64,000 nt of DNA from Candidatus Latescibacterota bacterium (GCA_022819745.1 JAJEGS010000016.1:1-64000), one strand, 5' to 3'; counted from the first letter of the stretch, positions 41,455 to 51,216 are shown. Numbers and translations: made by a program. The notes: generated by a model from the letters alone, not told the origin.

Positions 41455-42639
41455 CTACCCGGCCTCAACATCGGAGCGGTACGGTACGCGCCCGTACAGC
41501 AACGCATCGCAGGCCGCCCCCACCGCTGGATTGCCGCCGGTCAAACGCCCCATAGCTCGCGCTTGGGCCACGGTCAAGCCGCCGGCAAACAATCGCGTAA
41601 AGGTGTTAATATCGCAACACAGCGCGTCTTTATCTGCCTTTTCCGAAACTTGCACCTGACCTCCTTCAGCCTGCACCGTCACGTCCAGCGGCTTGTCGGC
41701 ACTCACCACCCAATCGGCGACTTCAAACGAAACCGTCGCCCGCAAATTTTCAGGCGGCTTGAGATGCGCTAGCGCTTGGGCCACGTCCAGTACGCGCAAC
41801 GCCAAGTCGAACTCAACGGATGCGTTAAAGCGCTCTGGGAATGCGCCGAGCAGCAAGCTGTCGGGCGGCAGATCGAGGTTCAAGGCGGCTAGCCCGTCCA
41901 TATCAGCCACGGACCGCACGAACTTCAATTGAGCGGCAAAGGAAGCCCCGTGCAGCTCTCGCACAGTAATGCGCTTGCCTTGGCCGCGCTCCAAGTCCCC
42001 TATTAACATCAAAGCGGAACAATCCACGCCCCCACCGTCCCCCTCCAGCACCCAAAGCTCGCGCCTTATATCCTCCTTTTGCCAAAACGCTTCCGAGCGC
42101 ACCGACTGCCCATTGCGCAGTTGCGCCCCCTCGGTATGCAACCGATGCACGGCGCTCGCATCCTCCGCAGTCGCCCGCCGCACCTCCCCCACCGTCTCCG
42201 TGGCCTGACGGACCAAATCCGGCCATACTTTCAGTTCCAATCTCGGCGCTGGACAAGCCCAACCGAACTTGCCGTACCACCGAAAGGAAAAAGGCCACAG
42301 CGGACTGACACAGCAACCGCGTTCCCGCAGTATGTGAATAGCCCGCACCATAAGCCCACCCGCGTGCCCGCGCCGCTTATGCTTGGGATCGGTAGCCACT
42401 CCGCCGATGGCCCCAGCCGGAATCTGCGCCGCGCCCCACCATAGCGATTCGGGCTGATAGCCCAAGGCGCACACCATAGTCCCGTCCCCATCAAAGCCAG
42501 CCAGCGCCGTCTCATCCTCTCCGTACCAATCTTCGGTGTGTTCCATAAAGGCGCGCCCGGCCACTAGGCGGGCATGCGGTAAATCCTCCGTCCCTATCTG
42601 GCGAACATCTAAGTCTTTATTGTAATGGGGTTGCTGCAT
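41455..42639 (-). CDS. Eis-like GNAT N-acetyltransferase
   Basis: 394 residues. The N-terminal GNAT domain has the acetyl-CoA loop GGVATDPKHKRRGHAGGLMV. A second GNAT-like domain follows, then a C-terminal sterol-carrier-type domain (VTVQAEGGQVQVSEK...ALCCDINTFTRLFAGGLTVA), the three-part layout of Eis/'enhanced intracellular survival' proteins that acetylate aminoglycosides or other amines. Start at the ATG behind GAGGAGAA. It is followed by PhyH copy 2. The true acceptor is unknown. Confidence 0.82.
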   Translation of the reverse strand: MQQPHYNKDLDVRQIGTEDLPHARLVAGRAFMEHTEDWYGEDETALAGFDGDGTMVCALGYQPESLWWGAAQIPAGAIGGVATDPKHKRRGHAGGLMVRAIHILRERGCCVSPLWPFSFRWYGKFGWACPAPRLELKVWPDLVRQATETVGEVRRATAEDASAVHRLHTEGAQLRNGQSVRSEAFWQKEDIRRELWVLEGDGGGVDCSALMLIGDLERGQGKRITVRELHGASFAAQLKFVRSVADMDGLAALNLDLPPDSLLLGAFPERFNASVEFDLALRVLDVAQALAHLKPPENLRATVSFEVADWVVSADKPLDVTVQAEGGQVQVSEKADKDALCCDINTFTRLFAGGLTVAQARAMGRLTGGNPAVGAACDALLYGRVPYRSDVEAG

Positions 42640-42762
42640 TGAGATTCTCCTCTCTATGGCATTGTCCATTCTGCACAAGTATCGCTATTATACTCGCGAC
42701 CTTCTCAAATAATTAAGATACGCACACCGCACAATGGGAAGCGGCTAACTTGGAGTATCAAA

Positions 42763-43887
42763 ATGAAAATCAGCGATCAAGGCATCATCAACCGCGGCCA
42801 GCCCAATACGCCGCGCGCCTTTTCGACCTTTCCCGCGCTCACCCCGCTGGCCGACGGCTCGTTGTTGTCCACCTACCGCGTCGGCAGCAGTAAGGATTCA
42901 GCGGATGGCACGATCGAACTGAAGCGCTCGGACGATGGCGGGCAGTCTTGGAGCGACCCCGCCACCCCTTTTGCCACGACCTTAAACGGGCTGAACGGCT
43001 CGCTCCGGGTCGGCTATATCACCGACCTAGGCAACGGCCACTTGTTACTCGCCGCCATGTGGGTGGACCGCCAGACCTATCCGGGTCAACCCCTTTTTAA
43101 CGAAGAGACCGAAGGCTGCTTGCCGATGGAGATAGTCTTAGCCGATTCCCACGACCTAGGGCACACCTGGTCCGACTGGCGCGTCGTGCCCGTCCCCCCG
43201 GACGTCGGCCCGCCCAGCCTGACCAACCCCGTACTCATCCTGCCCAGTGGCCGGCTGGCCTTGAGCATCGAGACCAATAAAACCTATTTGGACCGGGGCC
43301 AGTGGCTGCAACGAGTGGTGTATTTGTATTCAGAAGATCAGGGCCAGACCTGGAGCGATCCCGTCACCACCTGCCAAGACCCCACCGGCCGCATCTTCAA
43401 CTGGGACCAACGCGCCGGCGTCTCCCCCGACGGCCGCGTAGTCACCTTCACCTGGACCTACGACCGACAGACGACTCAATACCTCAATATCCAGCGACAC
43501 ATCAGCTCAGACGAAGGTGCCACTTGGTCTGCCTCCGATGATCTCGGCTTCCCCGACCAAGCCGCGCATCCAGCCATTTTGCCCGACGGCCGCGTAGTCC
43601 TAGCTTGGGTCGATCGCTTTCAATCGCACTCGATTCGTGCCCGCCTAGCCCCGGCGGCAGACGCTCCCTTTGACGCAGCCACCGAAGTAGAATTGTACCG
43701 CCAAACAGTCGAATCCCCGCAATCCGCTGCCGGCCAAGGAGACACCGGCGACCTGCTGGCCGAAATGGGCCTGTGGAGTTTTGGCCTACCCTTTTCAGCA
43801 GCACTGCCCGATGGCGACGTCATGGTCGTCTATTACGCGGGCGACGACGCCTGCATGGAAGTTCGCTGGGCTCGTCTGTCTTTATAG
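42763..43887 (+). CDS. Sialidase-like (BNR repeat) protein
   Basis: 374 residues forming a six-bladed propeller of the sialidase superfamily. Asp-box motifs are evident: SDDGGQSWSDP, SHDLGHTWSDW, SEDQGQTWSDP and SSDEGATWSAS. There is no signal peptide, so it is cytoplasmic, unlike secreted sialidases. The N-terminal Arg expected to bind a carboxylate may be that in STYRVGSS. It starts a tight plus-strand run (10 bp to the sulfatase, then SDR and two PhyH genes), which suggests intracellular breakdown of an acidic, sulfated glycoside. The exact glycosidic activity is not certain. Confidence 0.75.
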   Translation: MKISDQGIINRGQPNTPRAFSTFPALTPLADGSLLSTYRVGSSKDSADGTIELKRSDDGGQSWSDPATPFATTLNGLNGSLRVGYITDLGNGHLLLAAMWVDRQTYPGQPLFNEETEGCLPMEIVLADSHDLGHTWSDWRVVPVPPDVGPPSLTNPVLILPSGRLALSIETNKTYLDRGQWLQRVVYLYSEDQGQTWSDPVTTCQDPTGRIFNWDQRAGVSPDGRVVTFTWTYDRQTTQYLNIQRHISSDEGATWSASDDLGFPDQAAHPAILPDGRVVLAWVDRFQSHSIRARLAPAADAPFDAATEVELYRQTVESPQSAAGQGDTGDLLAEMGLWSFGLPFSAALPDGDVMVVYYAGDDACMEVRWARLSL

Positions 43888-43897
43888 GAGGACACCC

Positions 43898-45340
43898 ATG
43901 CAGCAGCGCCCCAATCTACTCTACATCCACTCCGACCAGCACAATCCCTACGTCATGGGCTGCGCTGGTGATCCGGTGGTGGAAACGCCGCACTTAGATC
44001 GTCTCGCCGCCGAGGGCGTGCAATGCACCCAAGTGTACTGCCCATCGCCGGTATGCGTGGCCTCGCGCATGGCCATGCTCGCGGGACGCTACCCCAGCGA
44101 CATCGAAGTGTGGACCAACAATCAAATCCTCGATTCGGGGGTGCCGACGATGGCCCACGCCATGGGAGCGGCTGGGTATCGACCAGTGCTGATCGGCCGC
44201 ATGCACTCAATAGGTCCCGACCAACTGCACGGCTATGTCGCAAGGCCGGTAGGCGACCACTCCTCCAATTGGCCCGGCGGGGGGCAAGCCCCGGCCATGA
44301 GCCGCGGGAGTCTGAAGCAAGCCGGGCCGGGACAGAGTTCATACCAAGTACACGACGAGGACGTGACCGCAGCGGCTGTGTACTTTTTAAATCAGATGGG
44401 AGTGCAAAAACGCGCCGGTCAAGCCGAAGGCCCCTTCAGCCTCAGCATCGGCTTTATGCTACCGCATTCTCCCTATTTGGCGCGGCGGCCCTTATACGAT
44501 TACTACCGAGCGAGAATTCGCCCACCCACAGTGCGCGAGCCTTTTGGCGATCACCTCCATCCGGCAATCCACTGGTGGCGAGTCCACGGCGGTTTGCAGG
44601 AGATACCCGAGGAATGGGTGCTCAACGCTCGGGCCGCTTATTGGGCTTTGGTCGCCGAGATGGACGGCATGATCGGCCGCATTTTAACGGCCCTGCGGGA
44701 AAACGACTTAGCCGACAATACCCTGGTGGTGTACAGCTCGGATCACGGCGAATTGGTCGGCGAGCACGACTTGTGGATGAAGCGGACTTTTTACGAAGAG
44801 TCCGCCAAAGTGCCAGCCATTGTCTCCTGGCCCGGTGTATTGCCAGCGGGGACTCAATGCGACCGGATCATAAGCGCCTTAGATCTCAACGCCACCATGC
44901 TCCAAGCCCTAGGTGCCCCACCCCTACCCAATTCTCCGGGACGGTCGGCGCTGGAATTGTTGCGCACGGGCCGTGGCGATTGGGAGGACGTGGCTTTTTC
45001 GGAATACGCCCTGCGCGAGGGCCAAGTGCAGCGCATGGTGCGGCGCGGGCCGTGGAAGCTGGTCTATCACTGGCGGGAGCGCCCCCAGTTGTTCAACCTA
45101 GAAGAGGATCCTCAAGAGCAGATGGACCGGGCTGCCGACCCAGAATGCCAAGAGTTGGTAGCCGAGTTGACAGACTTAGTCTTAGACGGGTGGGACCCAG
45201 CCCATATCGCGGCGCGGCTGGAAGCGCGGCAGGCGGATATCGACTTAATCCGCGACTGGGCCGAACAGACCAACGCACCTGACCAGTTCCGCTGGGATCA
45301 GCGGCCCAAAATGACCTTTCAGGAGCCTCCGTCTGGTTGA
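43898..45340 (+). CDS. Sulfatase (type I, formylglycine-dependent)
   Basis: 480 residues. Metal ligands lie in LLYIHSDQHNPY and SSDHGELVGEHDLW. The nucleophile site is CVASRMAMLAGRYP with Cys53, Ser56 and Arg57, a standard C-x-A-S-R signature whose Cys is converted to formylglycine by a separate enzyme. The C-terminus (WKLVYHWRERPQLFNLEEDP, then EQMDRA) matches choline-sulfatase or glycan-sulfatase types. No signal peptide is seen. The start has TAGGAGG. It follows the sialidase-like gene by 10 bp. Confidence 0.9.
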   Translation: MQQRPNLLYIHSDQHNPYVMGCAGDPVVETPHLDRLAAEGVQCTQVYCPSPVCVASRMAMLAGRYPSDIEVWTNNQILDSGVPTMAHAMGAAGYRPVLIGRMHSIGPDQLHGYVARPVGDHSSNWPGGGQAPAMSRGSLKQAGPGQSSYQVHDEDVTAAAVYFLNQMGVQKRAGQAEGPFSLSIGFMLPHSPYLARRPLYDYYRARIRPPTVREPFGDHLHPAIHWWRVHGGLQEIPEEWVLNARAAYWALVAEMDGMIGRILTALRENDLADNTLVVYSSDHGELVGEHDLWMKRTFYEESAKVPAIVSWPGVLPAGTQCDRIISALDLNATMLQALGAPPLPNSPGRSALELLRTGRGDWEDVAFSEYALREGQVQRMVRRGPWKLVYHWRERPQLFNLEEDPQEQMDRAADPECQELVAELTDLVLDGWDPAHIAARLEARQADIDLIRDWAEQTNAPDQFRWDQRPKMTFQEPPSG

Positions 45341-45386
45341 TCCCCCACCTTTAGACGCCTATATTCCCCGCGCCAGGAGCATCCCC

Positions 45387-46184
45387 ATGAGCACAGAACT
45401 TTTCGACTTAACCGGCCAAGTTGCCGTGGTGATCGGCGGTGCCCGCGATTTGGGCCGCGACATGGCCGAGAGCTTAGCCGACGCTGGTTGTCATCTGGCC
45501 ATTAGTTCGCGCCAAGAAGCCAGTGCCCAAGCCACAGCCGAGCACCTCAAAGAGGCCTACGGCTGTGAGGTGTACAGCGCCGCCCTCGACATCTGCGACC
45601 ACGCCGCCCTCAGCCAATTCGCCCAAGACGTGCACCAGTGGCAAGGCCGCGTCGATGTGGTGGTCAACAACGCCGGCGGCGGCTTGGGGCTGACTACCAC
45701 CGATCTATTCGAGCGCGAGCCAGAAGACGCCCGCCTGCTCATCGACACTAATCTGACCGGCCCCCTCTTCTCCTGCCAAATCTTCGGCCGCATCATGGCC
45801 GCACAAGGCTCGGGCTCCATTATCAACATCGCCTCCATCGCCGGTCTAGTGGGCCGCGACCGCCGCATGTACGAGCGCAGTGGCTTGGGCCAGCAGCCGC
45901 TTGACTACGCCGCAGCCAAAGCCGGCGTCATCGGCCTGACGATGGACGCGGCCGCCTATTTAGCTCCTATGGGCGTGCGGGTCAACGCCATTTCGCCCGG
46001 CGGCTTTGAGCGCGGCCAACCCCAGGCCTTTATCGACGCGTATAGCGACGCCACCGCCTTGGGCCGCATGGGCCGCGACGGCCTAGACCTGAAGGGAGCG
46101 GTGCGCTTTTTGGCCTCGCCCGCCGCCGACTACATCACTGGACACAACTTGGTGGTGGACGGCGGCTTTTGCATGTGGAAGTAG
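45387..46184 (+). CDS. Short-chain dehydrogenase/reductase
   Basis: 265 residues, the usual SDR length. Cofactor loop VVIGGARDLGRDMAESLA (a GGARDLG variant of TGxxxGxG), NNAG, catalytic Ser in NIASIAGLVG and YxxxK as LDYAAAKAGVIGL. The C-terminal ITGHNLVVDGGFCMW is standard. It may oxidise a sugar or sugar acid released upstream in the operon. Start behind AGGAG. Confidence 0.9.
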   Translation: MSTELFDLTGQVAVVIGGARDLGRDMAESLADAGCHLAISSRQEASAQATAEHLKEAYGCEVYSAALDICDHAALSQFAQDVHQWQGRVDVVVNNAGGGLGLTTTDLFEREPEDARLLIDTNLTGPLFSCQIFGRIMAAQGSGSIINIASIAGLVGRDRRMYERSGLGQQPLDYAAAKAGVIGLTMDAAAYLAPMGVRVNAISPGGFERGQPQAFIDAYSDATALGRMGRDGLDLKGAVRFLASPAADYITGHNLVVDGGFCMWK

Positions 46185-46203
46185 CGTCTCAGAGGATACT
46201 CCA

Positions 46204-47109
46204 ATGAGCGAAACCCCCTTAAAAATCACCCCCGAACAACAGCGGCAGTTCGACGAAGACGGCTTCTTCCTCGTCGAAGACGCCCTGCCGCCCGACCGCA
46301 TCGCCGCGCTGTTGCAACGGCTCGACGAGTTGTACTACCGCTACCGCCGGGAGCGCGATCTCGGTCCTCGCCAAGCCTTTCAGATGCGCAATATCGCCAC
46401 CGATTCCCTCTTCAAGGAATTGGTGGACTACCCACCCATTTTGCCTCTAATTGTGGACCTGATGGGCTACAATATCCAACTCCGCACGTCGCACCTCGAC
46501 GTGCGCCCGCCGCAGGACCCCGCCGACGGGGAACACGAGCTAGGTGCTCTAGACAGTTTTTTTCCCTGGCACGCTGACGGCCCCAATTACGGCTGGCCCG
46601 CGGTCGATGGGGTACTGCCGTTTATGGAGATGAAAGTCGGCTATTATTTAACCGACCTGACCCAACCCTTGAGCGGTGCCATTTGCGTTGTGCGCGGCAG
46701 CCATCGCCAAGCGCCGTGGATTGACGAGGATGCGCGCCGCGTCGATCCCGAGCGCATCGTCGAAGTCAACGTCGCCCCCGGCACCGCGCTGGTCTGGCGC
46801 ACGGCCTTATACCACTGCTTGACCCCCAACCTATCCGACCAACCGCGCAAATGCCTGTACTACGGCTATCAGCACCGCTGGATCCGCCCCTCGGATTACG
46901 AGCACCAAGCCCCAGAAGTTTTGACAGGATGCGACCCGGTGCGGCGTCAGCTCTTAGGCGAGTTGGGCACCGGCAGCACGGCCTATGCTGGCGATGATCC
47001 CTTGGTGCTGCCAGTGTCGCGCTATTGGCGACCCCAAGACGAGGATATCCCGCTCAAAGCTTGGGCGGAGAATTATCGGTCTAACTTAAAGGAGGAGACC
47101 GTCCCGTGA
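46204..47109 (+). CDS. Phytanoyl-CoA dioxygenase (PhyH) family protein, copy 3
   Basis: 301 residues. Iron ligands: His123 and Asp125 (FPWHADGPNYG), with the distal His204 in TALYHCLTPNLSDQPRK. Upstream AGAGGA site; its end overlaps the GTG start of PhyH copy 4 by 4 bases (GTGA). It belongs to the sialidase-like/sulfatase/SDR operon, so it probably modifies a metabolite of that pathway (for example oxidative removal of an O- or N-methyl group). Confidence 0.88.
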   Translation: MSETPLKITPEQQRQFDEDGFFLVEDALPPDRIAALLQRLDELYYRYRRERDLGPRQAFQMRNIATDSLFKELVDYPPILPLIVDLMGYNIQLRTSHLDVRPPQDPADGEHELGALDSFFPWHADGPNYGWPAVDGVLPFMEMKVGYYLTDLTQPLSGAICVVRGSHRQAPWIDEDARRVDPERIVEVNVAPGTALVWRTALYHCLTPNLSDQPRKCLYYGYQHRWIRPSDYEHQAPEVLTGCDPVRRQLLGELGTGSTAYAGDDPLVLPVSRYWRPQDEDIPLKAWAENYRSNLKEETVP

Positions 47110-47900
47110 CCCAACAAACCCTGCGCCACCTCACCCCCGATCAAGTCGAACGCTTCTACCTCGACGGCTGCCTGACCGTCGAAGACGTGCTGACCCCCGA
47201 CGAAGTCGCCTCTTTAGCAGCCCACACCGACCGCATCGCCACCGGCGAACTCGACCACATTCCCGATACCAGCATCCAACTCGAACCCGTCTTCCGTCGC
47301 GGAGAAAAAGCCGTCACCGACCAAGTGCTATCCGTGCGCAAGTTGTACAACATAGCGGTGTACGACGACGTAATGTGGGGCCACGTCACCCACCCCAAAA
47401 TCGCCGACATCATCGCCGACCTGCTCGGCACCTCCGACATCAAGATGTACGGCGACCAACTCTTTATGAAAGCTCCACGCACGGGCTCGGCGCAGGGCTG
47501 GCATCAGGATTCGGCCTCTTGGCGCGACATTTTCCCCATGGACTTGGTCTCCGCCTGGACCGCCATTGACGCGGCCACCCTCGACAACGGCTGCCTCAAC
47601 TTTGCCCCGGGCACTCACCGCTGGGGCATGTTGCGAGGCGAGCGCTTGGCCCCTTTTGTCGCCGATCTGGAAAGCGGCGGCTGGCCCATCCGGCCCGCTC
47701 CCCTGCGCGCCGGCAGCATCAGTTTCCACCACAGCCTAACGCTGCACCAGAGCAACGCCAATCTGACTGGCACGCGGCGCAGGGGCTATGCCGTACACTA
47801 CATGCGCGCGACTTCTTGGCGCGACGAAGCGGTCACCGACGCGCCCAAAATGCCGCCCTTTAAGCAGGTGCGGGGACGGTCTTTTCCGGGAAGGGTTTAA
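47106..47900 (+). CDS. Phytanoyl-CoA dioxygenase (PhyH) family protein, copy 4
   Basis: 264 residues, GTG start overlapping the stop of copy 3. Iron ligands: His133 and Asp135 (QGWHQDSASW), distal His214 in LTLHQSNANLTGTRRRG. Last gene of the five-gene operon that begins at 42763. It differs strongly from copy 3, so the two may perform successive or partner oxidations. Confidence 0.88.
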   Translation: MTQQTLRHLTPDQVERFYLDGCLTVEDVLTPDEVASLAAHTDRIATGELDHIPDTSIQLEPVFRRGEKAVTDQVLSVRKLYNIAVYDDVMWGHVTHPKIADIIADLLGTSDIKMYGDQLFMKAPRTGSAQGWHQDSASWRDIFPMDLVSAWTAIDAATLDNGCLNFAPGTHRWGMLRGERLAPFVADLESGGWPIRPAPLRAGSISFHHSLTLHQSNANLTGTRRRGYAVHYMRATSWRDEAVTDAPKMPPFKQVRGRSFPGRV

Positions 47901-47974
47901 AGCAGAACAGCAGACTAGAAAACTACTCATCCTTTGGCCAAGCCTGGCGCAAAGCCTCCAGATAGCCGCCTATT

Positions 47975-50134
47975 TTACTCAGTGCTTGCAGTCTCTTTGA
48001 AAAAGTCCACCACTTCTTGTAGGCCTTTTTCTTCAGCCAATCTCAAGGGGGTTCTGCCACTATTATCTGAGGTGTTTACATCAGCACCCTTGTTGACTAA
48101 AAAACGCACCGTCTCTAAACGGCCCCACTCGGTGGCTTCCATCAAGGCCGTCTCGCCGCTATTAGTTTGGGTGTTTACATCAGCACCGTTTGCTACCAAA
48201 AAGTGAACCATCTCTAGGTCACCAACCCGCGCGGCTTGTATCAAGGCCGTCTCGCCGTTATTAGTTTGGGTGTTTACATCAGCACCCTTACCCACCAAAA
48301 AGCGAACAATCTCTATGCCAAGGGCGGCTTGCATCAGGGCCGTCCAACCGTGTTTAGTTTGGGCATTTATATCAGCACCGTTTGCTACTAAAAAGCGAAT
48401 CTTCTCCAAATCGCCGACCCGAACAGCTTTCATCAAGACTGTTTCGCCACTGCTGTCTTGGGCGTTTATATCAGCACCATTTTCCACCAAGAGGTAAACC
48501 ATCTCCCAATCGCCCTGCCGTGCCGCTTGTATCAAGACCGTCTTGCCGCTACTGTCTTGGACGTTTATATCAGCACCGTTTGCTACCAAAAAGCGAACCA
48601 CTTCTAAAGCACCGATCCGCACGGCTTTTATCAAGGTCGCCTCGCCGCTATTGTCTTGGGCATTTATATCAGCACCGTTTGCTACCAAAAAGCGAACCAT
48701 CGCCAAAGCACTTTTCCGATTCCGAACCGCTTGCACCAACGCGGTCCAGCCGCGTTCATCTTGGGCGTTTAGCTCGGCACCTTCACTCACCAAAAAGCGA
48801 ATCATCTCTAAACGGCCCCACTTGGCGGCCTCCATCAAGGCGGTCCAACCGCGTTCATCCTGAGTGTTTATCTCGGCACCCGCACCTACCAAAAAGCGAA
48901 CCACCTCCAAAGCGCCGACTCGCGCCGACTCCATCAAGGCCGTCTTGCCGCTGTTGTCTTGAGCGTTTATCTCTGCACCCTGATCCACCAAAAAGCGAAT
49001 CACCTCCAAAGCACCAATCCGCACGGCTTTTATCAAGGCTGCCTCACCGTATTTATCTTGGGCGTTGATTTCGGCACCGTTTGCTGCCAAAAAGCGAACC
49101 ACCTCCAAGTCGCCGACCCGCGCCGCCTCCATCAAGGCCGCCCTACCGTCATTGGTTCGGGCGTTGACATCAGCCCCCTCACCTACCAAAAAGCGAACCA
49201 TCTCTACGCCATTGGGGGCGGTTTGTATCAAGGCCGTTTCGCCTATATCTGTTCGGGCGTCTATCTCGGCACCGTTTGCTACCAAAAAGCGAACCATCGC
49301 CAAATCGCCGACCCTAGCCACCATCATCAAGACCGTCCAGCCGTATTTAGCTCGGACGTTGACATCGGCACCCTCTCCCACCAACAAGCGAACCATCGCC
49401 AAATCGCCCTCCTGCGCCGCTTGCATCAAGACCGTCCAGCCGTATTTAGTTTGGGCGTTGATTTCGGCACCGTTTGCCACCAAAAAGCGAACCATTGCCA
49501 AATCGTCGCCTAAAACAGCCCAGTGCAAGGCCGTCTTGCCATCCTCAGTTCGGGCATTCGCTCCTGCTTTCGCCACCCAGCGTTCTACCAAAGAGCGTAC
49601 AACCTCTACATGGGCAACCCCGATCTTTGGATCGCCGCCCCAAAAAGCCAAATCTAAGGCTGTCCAGCCGTTTTTATCTTCGACGTTTATGTCAGCACCA
49701 TTGTCCACCAAAAAACGTCCTACCTCTACATGGCCTTCCCCGGCCGCTACCATCAAGGCCGTCCTGCCGCTGCCAGTTTGAGCGTTGATAGCGGTGCCGT
49801 TATCCACCAGCAACTGCACCATCTCTACATGGCCTTCCCCGGCGGCCACCATCAAGGCGGTCTCACCTTGGTCAGTCCGGGCGTGGATAGCCATCCCTGC
49901 ATCCATAAATAGCTGCACCGCGAACAGATCTCCCTTTTCCACGCGCTCGAAGAAAGAAGACCGGGTATATTGAATCCCTTGCTCACTTAGCTCGCTGCGA
50001 GCCTGCTCAGGGGTTCGGTAGGAGTCGCCAGCCGCATCCGGCTCGACGACCGTTTTGGTCCCTCTATCCTCACCATACGCGACACTCACTAGCAATAGGA
50101 TGATTAGGCCGATCACACCTTTCCAGTTTTTCAT
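47975..50134 (-). CDS. Secreted ankyrin-repeat protein (about 20 repeats)
   Basis: 719 residues. A signal peptide (MKNWKGVIGLIILLLVSVAY) is followed by a short linker and about 20 ankyrin units, most exactly 33 residues, of the form G.TALM.AAR.GDLE.VRFLVANGADINAQ. Units 8 and 17 are shortened and unit 4 carries an insertion. Units are highly alike, with near-99-bp DNA periodicity, indicating recent expansion by recombination. Ankyrin stacks bind other proteins. With a signal peptide it acts in the periplasm or outside; in symbionts such proteins can target host processes. It is a single gene, convergent with the PhyH operon, behind a GAGGAG site. Confidence 0.9.
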   Translation of the reverse strand: MKNWKGVIGLIILLLVSVAYGEDRGTKTVVEPDAAGDSYRTPEQARSELSEQGIQYTRSSFFERVEKGDLFAVQLFMDAGMAIHARTDQGETALMVAAGEGHVEMVQLLVDNGTAINAQTGSGRTALMVAAGEGHVEVGRFLVDNGADINVEDKNGWTALDLAFWGGDPKIGVAHVEVVRSLVERWVAKAGANARTEDGKTALHWAVLGDDLAMVRFLVANGAEINAQTKYGWTVLMQAAQEGDLAMVRLLVGEGADVNVRAKYGWTVLMMVARVGDLAMVRFLVANGAEIDARTDIGETALIQTAPNGVEMVRFLVGEGADVNARTNDGRAALMEAARVGDLEVVRFLAANGAEINAQDKYGEAALIKAVRIGALEVIRFLVDQGAEINAQDNSGKTALMESARVGALEVVRFLVGAGAEINTQDERGWTALMEAAKWGRLEMIRFLVSEGAELNAQDERGWTALVQAVRNRKSALAMVRFLVANGADINAQDNSGEATLIKAVRIGALEVVRFLVANGADINVQDSSGKTVLIQAARQGDWEMVYLLVENGADINAQDSSGETVLMKAVRVGDLEKIRFLVANGADINAQTKHGWTALMQAALGIEIVRFLVGKGADVNTQTNNGETALIQAARVGDLEMVHFLVANGADVNTQTNSGETALMEATEWGRLETVRFLVNKGADVNTSDNSGRTPLRLAEEKGLQEVVDFFKETASTE

Positions 50135-50345
50135 GCCGCTGTCTCCTCAACTACGATCTCGCCAAGCTGCTGGCGCGGGCTCAGCCTGAGCAACTTGTAT
50201 CTCGTCGTCCTGTGCAAAAAAGATACTTATAGTTTGCTACCTATCAATCATGTCCGAGGCTTGGACAAGGCTAGCTAGCGCGCTATCTTGATCTTTGGTC
50301 GTCCGAAGATCGGAACGTGGACAGAGATTACAAAGGAGCAAAGCC

Positions 50346-51215
50346 GTGGACAAACACCTCTATAGGGTCTCAGCAGAAGAAAAGTACTACTTCGACCTGC
50401 GCGGCTACCTAGTCGTCCGCAACGCCCTCACCGCCGAGGAAATAAGCGAGTGCAACGCGGCCATCGACCACTTCGCCGACCAGATATCCGTTTACCCCGA
50501 CTCCCTTGCCCGTGGCTCAAGCGCACTGCAAGGCACGACCAGCCGCCAACAACTCACTGGCATGCTCGGTTGGCCGCCCCCCTACCGCGAACCCTTTCGC
50601 CGCCTGCTGGTTCATCCCACCGTCGTCTCTCGCCTCAACGAATTCAGCGGCCCGGGCTTTCGCCTCGATCACGGCCCCCTGCTCATCAGCGCCACCGAGG
50701 GAACCGAGGGGCACTACCTGCACGGCGCGGGCGAGCCTTTTAGCCCTGCCACTTGGTATCACCAGCAAAACGGCAAAATCTACTGCCGGGGCATCACCGT
50801 GGCTTGGCAACTGACCGACTGCAACCCCGGAGACGGCGGCTTTGCCGTGATCCCCGGCAGTCACAAAACCTGCGAGCCGACCCCGCCCGAGATCCGCTCG
50901 CTCGCAGAGTACGGCGAATTGGTCGTCCAACCTGCCATGCGCGCCGGCGACGTCCTCTTCTTCGCCGAGACCGCCACCCATGGCACTCTGCCGTGGAAAG
51001 GCAAAACACAGCGGCGCTCCGTGCTCTACAAATACGCTTCCCGAGGCGCGGCCCGAGCTACGGGCAAATACTTCACTCCACAAGCGCGCTACGGCGCTTG
51101 GATCGACGAACTCACGCCCGAACAACAAGCCGTCCTCTACGGGCCAGGCGTCCACCACAAGGACCTGCCCCTGCTGGAATCCGACGGCCAAAAAACTTGG
51201 ATTGCGGAGGGCTAA
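50346..51215 (+). CDS. PhyH-family protein with altered iron site, copy 5
   Basis: 289 residues from a GTG with AAAGGAG 8 bases upstream. The fold pattern is that of PhyH (VVRNALTAEEISECNAAIDH, then PGDGGFAVIPGSHK), with the distal His212 in THGTLPWKG. The HxD motif, however, reads WYHQQNGK: His139, then Gln141 in place of Asp. The next gene encodes a sister protein with the same change. Loss of the Asp carboxylate occurs in Fe/2-oxoglutarate halogenases (Ala or Gly there) and in inactive members, so a Gln is notable. It may catalyse an atypical reaction or be non-catalytic. Confidence 0.8.
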   Translation: MDKHLYRVSAEEKYYFDLRGYLVVRNALTAEEISECNAAIDHFADQISVYPDSLARGSSALQGTTSRQQLTGMLGWPPPYREPFRRLLVHPTVVSRLNEFSGPGFRLDHGPLLISATEGTEGHYLHGAGEPFSPATWYHQQNGKIYCRGITVAWQLTDCNPGDGGFAVIPGSHKTCEPTPPEIRSLAEYGELVVQPAMRAGDVLFFAETATHGTLPWKGKTQRRSVLYKYASRGAARATGKYFTPQARYGAWIDELTPEQQAVLYGPGVHHKDLPLLESDGQKTWIAEG

Positions 51216-51216
51216 A

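Noticed and set aside
44023..45282. 419-residue frame inside the sulfatase gene
   Set aside because: Arg/Ser-rich shadow frame; the sulfatase with its CVASR site and strong ribosome-binding site is the real gene.
48000..49800. Long plus-strand frames opposite the ankyrin gene (for example 48382-49068 and 49065-49781)
   Set aside because: They are low-complexity mirror translations of the 99-bp repeats, rich in Ser/Pro/Lys, and lack start signals. The minus-strand ankyrin protein explains the sequence.
48000..50000. Regular 99-bp periodicity considered as a CRISPR array or satellite
   Set aside because: The repeats are coding ankyrin units without spacers, of 33 codons each.
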